Origin: Candidatus Uhrbacteria bacterium
Lineage (GTDB): Bacteria; Patescibacteriota; Patescibacteriia; 2-12-FULL-60-25
Assembly (NCBI GenBank): GCA_023246325.1
Contig: JAHFIO010000002.1
Span: 2,549-22,721, forward strand
Reading direction: 5' to 3'
DNA length: 20,173 bases
The translations under genes were made by a program, and so were the position numbers. The notes beneath the pieces are model-generated. The model was not told the DNA's origin. It saw nothing but the letters and a program-made list of their open reading frames with translations, and did not search any database. Every line of letters begins with the position of its first letter. Positions within the stretch are counted from its first letter, which is position 1. This document shows, in pieces, positions 1 through 6,376 of this stretch.

Positions 1-1
1 A

Positions 2-220
2 GGAATGATTACCTCTTCGGTTATTTTATCTCGTGAGTTTGGATATGCTGCGACGCTTATTGCTATAGCATTGAATCTCATTTTGCAAAAAATAGTATTT
101 TCATATGCGCATATAGTAGTGAAATTACTTGGGAAAAAGGGGACTATGGCATTCGCGAAAGTGATGGGACTCATTGTGACAGCCATAGGCGTGGAATTTA
201 TTAGAAATGCATTGAAGTAA
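2..220 (+). CDS. MarC-family integral membrane protein, C-terminal fragment
   Basis: This is the 3' end of a gene that begins left of the window; the frame is open from base 2 to a TAA stop. The visible ~72 residues contain two hydrophobic segments separated by a short loop with LLGKKG, followed by a glycine-containing last helix ending in FIRNALK. The order (hydrophobic helix, LGK-G turn, MGLI-A-GVEFI helix at the very C-terminus) matches the end of MarC/UPF0056 proteins, multi-pass inner-membrane proteins of unsettled function (the old link to multiple antibiotic resistance was withdrawn). The ATG at base 5 is probably an internal methionine, because the family is about 200 residues long. 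Family assignment is from recalled similarity of the tail only. Confidence 0.7.
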   Translation, partial: GMITSSVILSREFGYAATLIAIALNLILQKIVFSYAHIVVKLLGKKGTMAFAKVMGLIVTAIGVEFIRNALK

Positions 221-229
221 AATATATAC

Positions 230-238
230 TTATCCACA
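230..238 (+). promoter_or_regulatory. Perfect DnaA-box sequence in intergenic spacer
   Basis: TTATCCACA, the consensus high-affinity DnaA box, lies in the 65-bp spacer between the marC-like gene and the DAC gene. Only one copy is visible and no AT-rich repeats or further boxes surround it, so it is not evidence for an origin. It could be a DnaA regulatory site or a chance match; a 9-mer of this composition is expected well under once in the window. Confidence 0.35.
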
Positions 239-248
239 ACTGTAATAT

Positions 249-279
249 TTGAAACATTTTTCTTAGAATAGTGTAAGAT
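249..279 (+). promoter_or_regulatory. Putative sigma70-type promoter for the DAC gene
   Basis: TTGAAA (249-254) is followed after 19 bases by TAAGAT (274-279). The -10 hexamer is only 6 bases from the ATG at 286, so the transcript would be leaderless or nearly so, consistent with the absence of a Shine-Dalgarno sequence. TAGAAT at 264-269 is an alternative -10. The long spacer makes this a modest call. Confidence 0.35.
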
Positions 280-285
280 AGATAT

Positions 286-870
286 ATGAAGCCAATCACT
301 ACTCATCTTCAAGATATTGAACGTGCACTTGTGCAATCGCATATTGCGCCATCAGTAGATTTAAAATTACGTGTAGCTGAACTCATTCTACATGCACGTG
401 AATCTCGACCAGGAAAATGGTTTGGTTTATTTGTGGTTCTTGGATGGAAAGAGGAATGGAATGAGTTCACGGATATTTCTGATGCCAAACAAGATATTTT
501 TGCAAAGAAGAAAAAGACAGTCAAAAAAATAAATATAGAAGTATATGACATGAAGCGTGATATTGCTTCTACCTTAGATTTCGATGGGGCGATTTTAATA
601 GATGTTGAGGGTACGGTTTTGCATTCAGGTGTTATGATAGAGGGATTGCGTCCACGTATTGTGGCGCAAGCCGTACACCCAGGATCTTTCTCTGATTTAT
701 CTGAACAATTTGGTTTTACAGGAAAAGTCCACACGCGACATTTGTCTGCAATTACTGCTTCATATATTTTTCAACCAACAACCGTGTTTACTATGTCAGA
801 AGAAACAGGCGATTTTCATATGTTTGAAAACGGTAGGATAGTATATACAGCCACATATGCTGCTATATAA
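286..870 (+). CDS. DAC (DisA_N) domain protein, putative diadenylate cyclase
   Basis: A protein of 194 residues. The region 97-190 carries the landmarks of the DAC fold that condenses two ATP into cyclic di-AMP: a DGA motif (residues 100-102, in DFDGAILID), a glycine-containing strand, a counterpart of the RHR motif (TRHLSA, 150-155) and the SEETG motif (171-175). The third residue of RHR is leucine here, a change at a phosphate-contacting position, so catalysis cannot be taken for granted. Residues 1-95 hold a predicted-helical, lysine-rich N-terminal region without transmembrane segments, unlike the membrane-anchored CdaA type. The start has no Shine-Dalgarno site (context gatATATG) and sits just behind a possible promoter. 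The gene ends against a hairpin shared with the converging gene. Family membership is fairly secure; activity is inference. Confidence 0.7.
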   Translation: MKPITTHLQDIERALVQSHIAPSVDLKLRVAELILHARESRPGKWFGLFVVLGWKEEWNEFTDISDAKQDIFAKKKKTVKKINIEVYDMKRDIASTLDFDGAILIDVEGTVLHSGVMIEGLRPRIVAQAVHPGSFSDLSEQFGFTGKVHTRHLSAITASYIFQPTTVFTMSEETGDFHMFENGRIVYTATYAAI

Positions 871-872
871 AA

Positions 873-898
873 AATAACTGGTGAAGTAACCAGTTATT
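873..898. terminator. Bidirectional hairpin terminator between converging genes
   Basis: A perfect 10-bp inverted repeat (AATAACTGGT at 873-882, ACCAGTTATT at 889-898) with a 6-base loop lies immediately after the DAC gene stop and overlaps the stop of the minus-strand gene. On the minus strand it is followed by TTTT; on the plus strand there is no U-tract, so it would work better as a terminator for the minus-strand pair or as an mRNA-stabilising 3' end for both. Confidence 0.65.
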
Positions 899-1538
899 AC
901 GGCCGTACAGAAATAACACGTCCCAATTCAACTTCATGTATCGCGTGTGCAAATCCCACATGCGTGATATCTCCATTCCTACTTATTTTTTTATTTGGTA
1001 ATTTATAATTGTGAAATAAATTACCGCGAGTGAGCAAGATGTGTGGTCGGTATAATCCACGCGCATCCCCCATGCCAAAATCAATGATATTAGACATTTC
1101 ATCTTTCGATGGCAAAGGTGTACGCGTTTTTGTTTGCGTAATGAGTGCAGCATGCCACGATGTATCTATATATTTCGCAAGTCCAGACAAACATTTCATA
1201 TGCGCTCTGTATAAATGCTCTTGCATGTAATTTGAAATATCATATCGCGTTTTCCAAATTAATGCATAGGATCCATATGCATATGTGGAATCAATATCAT
1301 CCATACGTAAAAAATTTCCTACAAGTATAGATTCCAAATCCTGCAGGATTTGAATAATGATATCAATTGGCGCCTTGTTGAATGTGGCTATATATAAAGG
1401 AATATATGGAATTTGTACCGTGTACATTGGATAATTTCCCATGGTTTGCGCATATCGCTTTGCTTCAGCGCAGGTATGCGCATCCGGTATAGCGTAAAAA
1501 ACACAATCACCACTTACCGTTGATGTATAAGAGGGCAT
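897..1538 (-). CDS. LigT/2H phosphoesterase-like protein, degenerate (paralogue 1)
   Basis: 213 residues from the start chosen here. The start at 1538 is picked over an upstream ATG at 1595 because AGGAG lies 6 bases before it and because similarity to the neighbouring gene begins at the SG-CVFYAIPD strand (residues 9-19). The layout resembles the 2H/LigT fold: an opening F-AIP strand, a first motif region PYIPLY (44-49), a middle helical part, a second motif region RPHILLTR (164-171), and a closing strand VGFAHAIHEVEL. In active 2H enzymes both motifs read H-x-T/S; here the first has no histidine and the second keeps only the histidine (H166). It is therefore probably a binding or otherwise repurposed protein rather than a standard RNA cyclic phosphodiesterase. 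It follows its paralogue by 53 bases and is likely co-transcribed with it. The fold assignment rests on pattern only. Confidence 0.5.
   Translation of the reverse strand: MPSYTSTVSGDCVFYAIPDAHTCAEAKRYAQTMGNYPMYTVQIPYIPLYIATFNKAPIDIIIQILQDLESILVGNFLRMDDIDSTYAYGSYALIWKTRYDISNYMQEHLYRAHMKCLSGLAKYIDTSWHAALITQTKTRTPLPSKDEMSNIIDFGMGDARGLYRPHILLTRGNLFHNYKLPNKKISRNGDITHVGFAHAIHEVELGRVISVRP
1338..1349. repeat. Palindromic double copy of the GCAGGAT motif
   Basis: ATCCTGCAGGAT is a perfect 12-base palindrome made of two head-to-head GCAGGAT units sharing GC. It lies inside the coding sequence of the first 2H-like paralogue, encoding I-L-Q-D. It is the only such overlap in the window. Confidence 0.8.
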
Positions 1539-1544
1539 TTTGTT

Positions 1545-1549
1545 CTCCT
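1545..1549 (-). promoter_or_regulatory. Shine-Dalgarno site deciding the start at 1538
   Basis: On the minus strand AGGAG stands 6 bases before the ATG at 1538. The preceding bases (CACAGGAGAA) are repeated before the paralogue's start, showing that the leader was duplicated with the gene. This is one of only three convincing Shine-Dalgarno sites in the window. Confidence 0.75.
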
Positions 1550-1591
1550 GTGTAAAGTACACGAAAACTGTAAAACAAAAACGCATCCAAA

Positions 1592-2212
1592 TCAAGGACG
1601 CGTTGCGAGAACAGTAGACAATTTAAAATCATGTATAAAATGCGCGAAACCAACTCCAACAATTTTACCTGTATGCGAAATCGGATGGCGAGGTGTATTG
1701 TATGTATGTGTTGGACGTGCAAGCGCTAATAGTATATTTGGTCGGAATACATGCTTTGCATCTTCCTGGCCAAAATCAATTATATTTGCAATATGGTCAC
1801 GTGGTGGTTTTGGATTTCGATTTATAGCTTCATCCAATATATCTTTTTGCCATTGTCGGTCTTGATAACGCGCAAGATCCAAACAAGCAATATGTGCTTT
1901 GTATAGAGGTTCATGCATATACTGATGAACATTGTATGTACACATCCAACGTAATGCTTGCATGCCACCTGATGCGATGGTGACTAATTTTTCCATCGTA
2001 AGTACATTGCCCGTTAATATGAATGATATAGTATCTAAAATTCGATTCACTTCTTTCAATGGCGCACGATCAAACTTTGCACGATATAATTGAATATACG
2101 GTGCACTTACACTAAAAAAAGCATTATTGCCAATATATTTTCCATGCCTGATTGCATCCTGCTTTATGGTGTCGTCTGGGATGGCGTAAAAAACGCAGCG
2201 TCCGCTTATCAT
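1592..2212 (-). CDS. LigT/2H phosphoesterase-like protein, degenerate (paralogue 2)
   Basis: 206 residues, clearly homologous along its whole length to the downstream gene: shared blocks are SG-CVFYAIPD, PYI-LY-A-F--AP, YM-E-LY-AH--CL, NIIDFG--DA, RP-ILL and G-I--VGFAH-IH. Both 2H signature positions are lost here: the first motif is PYIQLY (38-43) and the second is RPNILL (157-162), with no histidine in either. The start at 2212 is chosen because AGGAG lies 7 bases upstream and homology begins there; the in-frame ATG at 2275 would add an unmatched tail. It is the promoter-proximal gene of the minus-strand pair and is divergent from secD across a 96-base spacer. It ends in TGA. Function unknown; fold assignment is by analogy to paralogue 1. 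Confidence 0.5.
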   Translation of the reverse strand: MISGRCVFYAIPDDTIKQDAIRHGKYIGNNAFFSVSAPYIQLYRAKFDRAPLKEVNRILDTISFILTGNVLTMEKLVTIASGGMQALRWMCTYNVHQYMHEPLYKAHIACLDLARYQDRQWQKDILDEAINRNPKPPRDHIANIIDFGQEDAKHVFRPNILLALARPTHTYNTPRHPISHTGKIVGVGFAHFIHDFKLSTVLATRP

Positions 2213-2219
2213 GATATTT

Positions 2220-2224
2220 CTCCT
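2220..2224 (-). promoter_or_regulatory. Shine-Dalgarno site deciding the start at 2212
   Basis: Minus-strand AGGAG, 7 bases before the ATG at 2212, inside the CACAGGAGAA sequence also found ahead of the tandem paralogue. Confidence 0.75.
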
Positions 2225-2262
2225 GTGAAAGAACTGTCCACATCCTGCCGTAAATGTACGTC

Positions 2263-2291
2263 TTGCGCAACCCACGGTTATTCGTTAAGCT
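2263..2291 (+). promoter_or_regulatory. Weak candidate promoter for secDF
   Basis: TTGCGC (2263-2268), a 17-base spacer and TAAGCT (2286-2291) give a poor but correctly spaced sigma70-like pair ahead of secD. TACACT at 2301-2306 looks like a better -10 but is too close to the ATG at 2309 to serve it. I see no convincing promoter for the minus-strand pair in the same spacer. Confidence 0.25.
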
Positions 2292-2308
2292 TCTCGCCAT
2301 TACACTAT

Positions 2309-4351
2309 ATGTCTAAAAAACCACTCTCAACACTCGTGTCAAAAAAATCTCTTCAGCGCCGTTTGGCATTGCTTGGCCTTTTAGCGCTCGCATTGGTTGC
2401 GGTGTCATATCCACCATATGCAAATAAAGTTATAGACAAAGTGAATAACTTTATGGGACTTTTTGTTCCACATATTGATAAAGGATTTGTATTAGGACTT
2501 GATTTGCAGGGCGGGACTAAACTTGATTATGAAGCAGACATGTCCCATGTACCGTCTGCAGATCAAGTCGGTGCTATTGAAGGTGTGCGTGATGTTATTG
2601 AACGACGCGTAAATGCTTTGGGCGTGTCTGAACCCCTTGTTACAACATTAAAGGCAGGAGATTCACAGCGTGTGTCGGTGGAGTTGGCAGGAATTCGTGA
2701 TGTGAATATTGCTATAAAAATGATTGGTGAAACACCTATTTTGGAATTTAAAGAAGAAGGTACTGGATCTGCGACAGCGTTAACTCCTGAGCAATTGAAG
2801 GAGAAGAATGATAAAAATACGAAAGCTCTTCAATCTATTCAAGCAAGTTTGATTACAGCAAAAAAAGATCCATCGAAATTTGAAGCATTGGTACAGACAG
2901 CATCGGTAGGTGGTGGTGATATTGGTTTTATAAAAGACAAATCACAATACGCTGAAGTGTATAAAGCAATAAAAAATCTTTCGGCAGGATCCGTGTACGG
3001 TTCAGTCATTGAACAGCCGAAGGGATATACTGTCGCAAAAGTGGAAGAAGTTAAACCAACTGCAGATAAAGAAATAAAAGCAAGTCATATTTTGATTTCG
3101 TTTACGGGGGCGATGAAAGCGCCTGCGAATGCACTTTCAAAAACTGAAGCATTAGTAAAAGCAGAACAAATTAAAAAAGAACTAACCGTTGCAAATTTCG
3201 CAACTTTGGCGAAAAAATATTCGCAAGATCCAAGTGTTATACAAAATCACGGTGATCTTGGATGGTTTGGCGCACATGATATGGTGCCTGAATTTGAAAA
3301 TGGTGCAAAGGGAATTGCTATTGGAGCAATTTCTGATCCTGTCGAATCACCTTTTGGATATCATATTATTTATAAAATGGATGAGCGTGTTCAAAATGAT
3401 ATTCGTGCACGTATCGTTTTTCAACCACGATTATCTGATGCAGATTTGTTGCCACCAGGTACAGAAAATTGGGTTTCAACACAATTAACAGGAAAGCAAT
3501 TGTCAAAGTCTGCCGTTGAATTTGACTCTCGCTCAGGTGCTCCTCAAGTATCTTTGAAATTTAACGATGATGGAGCAAAATTATTTGGAGAAATTACAAA
3601 ACGAAATATTGGAAAACGTGTTGCAATATTTTTAGATGGTAAAGCTATTTCAACTCCTGTTGTACAGTCAGAAATTACAGGGGGTAATGCGGTTATTAAT
3701 GGTACGTTTAGTGTTGAAGAGGCGAAATTACTTGCACAACGTTTGCAGGCAGGCGCATTACCTGTGCCGATTAAATTAATTGCTCAGCAAAGCGTTGGTC
3801 CTACCTTGGGCGCAGATTCAATTCACAAATCTATGACGGCAGGATTGTGGGGAGTTTTGTTTGTAGCTCTTTTCATGATTTTGGTATATCGAGCACCAGG
3901 ACTTATATCGGTTATTGGTCTTGCCTTCTATATAGGTATATCTGCAGCTATATTTAAATTAGTTCCGATTACTATGAGTTTATCTGGTATTGCTGGCTTT
4001 ATCCTGTCTATGGGTATTGCGCTTGATGCGAATGTATTGGTATTCGAGCGCTTGAAAGAGGAATTAAAATTAGGAAAAACGTATGCGATGGCATTAGAAG
4101 ATGCGTTTAAACGCGCGTGGACATCGATTCGTGATGGAAATATGACAACACTTATTTCTTGTGCAGTGTTATATTGGTTTTCATCATCGGTTATCAAGGG
4201 GTTTGCGTTGACACTTGCCGTTGGTATAGCGGTATCATTGTGTACGTCGATTATTATTGTACGTACCATGTTGCGTTATATTGCAATGACATCCATAACA
4301 AAAAAAATGCGATGGCTTTTTCTGCAGGATGCAAAAGATGAAATTAAATAA
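2309..4351 (+). CDS. secD: Protein translocase subunit SecD with inserted parvulin (PpiC) module
   Basis: 680 residues. SecD works with SecF in the membrane, using the proton motive force to complete protein export through SecYEG. Visible parts: TM1 (about 17-34), the LGLDLQGG motif (62-69), the P1 periplasmic region, the conserved GKAISTPVVQSEITGG strand (444-459), and five further membrane helices from about 511, including ALDANVLVFERLKEE (571-585). Between P1 strands, residues ~165-362 hold an insertion: a degenerate PpiC-like half (189-248, with GGGDIGF) and a complete-looking parvulin domain (256-358) with ASHILI, YSQDPS, GDLGWF and FGYHII. Parvulins are cis/trans prolyl isomerases acting on exported proteins. 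The ATG at 2309 (context ACTATATG, no Shine-Dalgarno site) is chosen because the preceding in-frame codons are antisense to the divergent gene and unlike SecD. secF follows after 6 bases. Confidence 0.95.
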   Translation: MSKKPLSTLVSKKSLQRRLALLGLLALALVAVSYPPYANKVIDKVNNFMGLFVPHIDKGFVLGLDLQGGTKLDYEADMSHVPSADQVGAIEGVRDVIERRVNALGVSEPLVTTLKAGDSQRVSVELAGIRDVNIAIKMIGETPILEFKEEGTGSATALTPEQLKEKNDKNTKALQSIQASLITAKKDPSKFEALVQTASVGGGDIGFIKDKSQYAEVYKAIKNLSAGSVYGSVIEQPKGYTVAKVEEVKPTADKEIKASHILISFTGAMKAPANALSKTEALVKAEQIKKELTVANFATLAKKYSQDPSVIQNHGDLGWFGAHDMVPEFENGAKGIAIGAISDPVESPFGYHIIYKMDERVQNDIRARIVFQPRLSDADLLPPGTENWVSTQLTGKQLSKSAVEFDSRSGAPQVSLKFNDDGAKLFGEITKRNIGKRVAIFLDGKAISTPVVQSEITGGNAVINGTFSVEEAKLLAQRLQAGALPVPIKLIAQQSVGPTLGADSIHKSMTAGLWGVLFVALFMILVYRAPGLISVIGLAFYIGISAAIFKLVPITMSLSGIAGFILSMGIALDANVLVFERLKEELKLGKTYAMALEDAFKRAWTSIRDGNMTTLISCAVLYWFSSSVIKGFALTLAVGIAVSLCTSIIIVRTMLRYIAMTSITKKMRWLFLQDAKDEIK

Positions 4352-4357
4352 AAATAT

Positions 4358-5251
4358 ATGAAATTGAATATTATTAAATCTCGTGTTATCTGGTATGCAT
4401 TTTCTGGAGTTCTTGTGGGCGGGTCAATTCTTTTGTTGGCAATTTTTGGTTTGAAACAAGGAATTGATTTTACTGGTGGTACACAACTAGAATTACGTTT
4501 TGAAAAACGTCCTTCAGTTGTAGATGCAGAAAAAACTGTTGCAGCCTTGAACTTGGGTTCCGTCACTATACAGCCAGTTGGTGAAGCTGATATGAGTTTT
4601 CGATTACGAACACTTGAGCCAAAAGAACATGATGATATATTTAGTGCATTGAAAAATACATATGGCACAACAACGGAATTGCAATATACTGCCATTGGTC
4701 CTGCCATCGGTTTAGAATTAAGACAAAAATCCACACAGGCACTTTTGATTGTGTTTGCAGCAATTTTGGCTTTTATCGCATATGTATTTCGACGTGTGTC
4801 GAGTCCTGTGAAAAGTTGGAAATATGGTTTAATAGTTGTGCTTACTTCATTTCATGATGTAGCTGTACCAATTGGTTTATTCGTATTACTTGGTAGATTT
4901 CATGGAGTAGAAATTGGAACACCGTTTATTGCAGCTATATTAACTATTATGGGGTATTCGATCAATGATACTATTGTGGTGTTTGATCGTATTCGTGAAA
5001 ATATTCAAAAAACATCTGGAACATTTGAAGAAATTGTTGAGAGATCATTGAAACAAACTATGTTGCGATCGTTTTATACTTCTGTGACTACGTTATTAAC
5101 GTTAACGGCTGTCTTTGTATTCGGTGGTGACTCTATCAAAGAATTTGCATTAGCATTGATTGTTGGAATTGCGACAGGGACATATTCGTCTATATTTATT
5201 GCATCACCACTTTTAGTTACCTGGTATCGGTTTGAACAAAATAGAAAATAA
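4358..5251 (+). CDS. secF: Protein translocase subunit SecF
   Basis: 297 residues, normal for the family. SecF pairs with SecD in the membrane. Seen: TM1 (about 13-31), the GIDFTGGT motif (35-42), a short periplasmic P1-type domain (43-125), then five membrane helices containing GYSINDTIVVFDRIREN, the SecF counterpart of the proton-conducting helix-4 motif. No insertion comparable to the parvulin module of the partner is present. The gene starts 6 bases after the secD stop (context aaATATATG, no Shine-Dalgarno site), so the two are co-transcribed. I see no clear intrinsic terminator in the 115 bases downstream. Confidence 0.95.
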   Translation: MKLNIIKSRVIWYAFSGVLVGGSILLLAIFGLKQGIDFTGGTQLELRFEKRPSVVDAEKTVAALNLGSVTIQPVGEADMSFRLRTLEPKEHDDIFSALKNTYGTTTELQYTAIGPAIGLELRQKSTQALLIVFAAILAFIAYVFRRVSSPVKSWKYGLIVVLTSFHDVAVPIGLFVLLGRFHGVEIGTPFIAAILTIMGYSINDTIVVFDRIRENIQKTSGTFEEIVERSLKQTMLRSFYTSVTTLLTLTAVFVFGGDSIKEFALALIVGIATGTYSSIFIASPLLVTWYRFEQNRK

Positions 5252-5294
5252 ATCAAAAACTTTTAAATTTGGCTTAATTTTCCCCTGAAGTACC

Positions 5295-5310
5295 TTCAAT
5301 GAGAATTGAA
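5295..5310 (+). other. Small hairpin with GAGA tetraloop between secF and the next promoter
   Basis: TTCAAT and ATTGAA pair across GAGA, a GNRA-type tetraloop. It has no U-tract, so it is not a classical terminator; it could stabilise the secDF transcript end. A 6-bp stem may be chance. Confidence 0.3.
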
Positions 5311-5320
5311 CATAGTACTA

Positions 5321-5349
5321 TTGACAAAACAACTTATTTTATATAGGTT
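5321..5349 (+). promoter_or_regulatory. Promoter of the Nudix-cupin gene
   Basis: A perfect -35 hexamer TTGACA lies at 5321-5326. The -10 is less clear: TAGGTT (5344-5349) is at 17-base spacing and TATAGG (5342-5347) at 15. The consensus -35 stands out against the weak promoters elsewhere and suggests an independent transcription unit. Confidence 0.6.
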
Positions 5350-5355
5350 GTTTTT

Positions 5356-5360
5356 GGAGG
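5356..5360 (+). promoter_or_regulatory. Strong Shine-Dalgarno site (GGAGG)
   Basis: GGAGG six bases before the ATG at 5367. It is the strongest ribosome-binding site in the window, where most genes have none, and it fixes the start of the Nudix-cupin gene. Confidence 0.85.
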
Positions 5361-5366
5361 CTACAC

Positions 5367-6329
5367 ATGTCCTTTTCAAAAAACAGTATTCTCGTTCAAG
5401 ATTTTCGTGAACCTGGGTTCGCACCATTCAAAAAAACTTTTCTATCTGATGACGCATACGCCGAAGCATTGTCTGCAATGCTTCCTATGTGTGTTGATGC
5501 CGTCCCTATTCGGCGTACAGCACGTGAGATTTTGCTTTCAAGGCGTAGTATTTTGCCAGCAAAAGACTGGTGGTGGATTGGTGGACGTATGTGCGCGGGA
5601 GGTGAAACCAAGGAAGAGGCTATGGTTCGCATCTTCAAGCAGGATACCGGACTTGAATTGAATGCTGAGCGATTTACGCTTGTGGCAGTTTTGGATCATC
5701 AGTGGAAGGATCGCCAGCAATTTCCTCAGAACCGAGGTTCTCATACACCTGCATATACTTTTATAGTTGAACTTTCGGCAGATGAGGAAGAGGTTGCTGC
5801 AGCAAATTTGGAAACAAAAGAATATGTATCTCATGTACTGCGCGGATTTAATTATACGCAAATTGTTCAGACAGGCATGTTGCCTCAAGTGCTTGCGGTA
5901 TATGATCACATTTTTCCTCAGCCGAAAGTTGCCCCAGCTCTCGGCAAGATGAAGAAAGTATCAAGCGATGCACGAAGAACCATTTATGAGTTCAATGCAC
6001 CTGATTCGGGTTTTTCTACGCAATATTTTGAAGTACATCAGTCCGTTCCTCTTGGGAATCACTTCCATACTGGGAAAGAGGAATACTTTACTATTATGAG
6101 TGGGGGAGGTTGGTATTATTCTGTTCCATGCGATCCAGAGACGGGCGCGCCTCTTACGACTTTGACTCGTGAACGAGTTGAAACCATGAGTGCAATTACG
6201 GTTCCTGCATATACCGCGCATACATTTGTATTGGATCCGGGTAGTACAATGTACTGTTACTCTACAGCACCTTATGATGATACGAATAAAGACATGCTAA
6301 GTTGTGTCTTAGTAGATCCGAAGAAGTAA
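5367..6329 (+). CDS. Nudix-cupin fusion protein
   Basis: 320 residues in two domains. Residues ~40-185 are Nudix-like: GGRMCAGGE (72-80) begins a Nudix box, but the usual R-E-U-x-E-E-x-G reads R-I-F-K-Q-D-T-G (88-95), so the metal-binding glutamates are changed. The GGR start and altered box are reminiscent of GDP-mannose mannosyl hydrolases, which use a modified Nudix signature; this is a suggestion only. Residues ~200-315 form a cupin: G-NHFHTGKEEYF (230-241) gives the two histidines and glutamate of motif 1, and P-AYTAH (280-285) the histidine of motif 2. A sugar-nucleotide or small-metabolite role would fit. The gene is alone between its own TTGACA promoter, GGAGG site and an intrinsic terminator, and its third codon positions look more G/C-rich than its neighbours, which may mean high expression or later acquisition. 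Confidence 0.75.
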   Translation: MSFSKNSILVQDFREPGFAPFKKTFLSDDAYAEALSAMLPMCVDAVPIRRTAREILLSRRSILPAKDWWWIGGRMCAGGETKEEAMVRIFKQDTGLELNAERFTLVAVLDHQWKDRQQFPQNRGSHTPAYTFIVELSADEEEVAAANLETKEYVSHVLRGFNYTQIVQTGMLPQVLAVYDHIFPQPKVAPALGKMKKVSSDARRTIYEFNAPDSGFSTQYFEVHQSVPLGNHFHTGKEEYFTIMSGGGWYYSVPCDPETGAPLTTLTRERVETMSAITVPAYTAHTFVLDPGSTMYCYSTAPYDDTNKDMLSCVLVDPKK

Positions 6330-6343
6330 CTTCGGATTTTTTT
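6316..6343 (+). terminator. Intrinsic terminator overlapping the Nudix-cupin stop codon
   Basis: ATCCGAAG (6316-6323) pairs perfectly with CTTCGGAT (6330-6337) across a 6-base loop that contains the TAA stop codon, followed by a run of seven T. A compact rho-independent terminator built into the last codons. Confidence 0.9.
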
Positions 6344-6359
6344 ATCCTGCCGAATATGG

Positions 6360-6365
6360 TATACT
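6360..6365 (+). promoter_or_regulatory. -10 element (TATACT) for the membrane-protein/ATPase operon
   Basis: TATACT lies 11 bases before the ATG at 6377, so a transcript would begin about 5 bases ahead of the start codon (near-leaderless). The position of the -35 falls in the T-run of the preceding terminator and has no consensus match. A GCAGGAT motif (6344-6350, reverse) occupies the spacer. Confidence 0.5.
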
Positions 6366-6376
6366 AGCCACATCTC

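Noticed and set aside
230..238. Replication origin at the DnaA box
   Set aside because: Only one box, no cluster, no dnaA/dnaN nearby, and no AT-rich unwinding repeats.
309..734. A 141-codon open frame on the minus strand opposite the DAC gene
   Set aside because: It lies wholly within a gene with recognisable motifs and encodes no coherent protein; similar shadows opposite secD, the Nudix-cupin gene, the VirD4-like gene, mnmA, alaS and rpoA were dropped for the same reason.
897..2212. A tandem repeat or insertion sequence explaining the paired minus-strand genes
   Set aside because: The two genes are related at protein level only, with no terminal inverted repeats, target duplication or transposase motif; an old gene duplication explains them.
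2090..2308. An upstream in-frame extension of secD (73 extra codons)
   Set aside because: It is antisense to the second 2H-like gene, has no SecD-like sequence, and the ATG at 2309 gives the normal N-terminus with basic residues before TM1.
5252..5320. An intrinsic terminator for secDF
   Set aside because: Only a 6-bp GAGA-loop hairpin without a U-tract is visible; the A/T-rich stretch at 5255-5282 has no stable stem.
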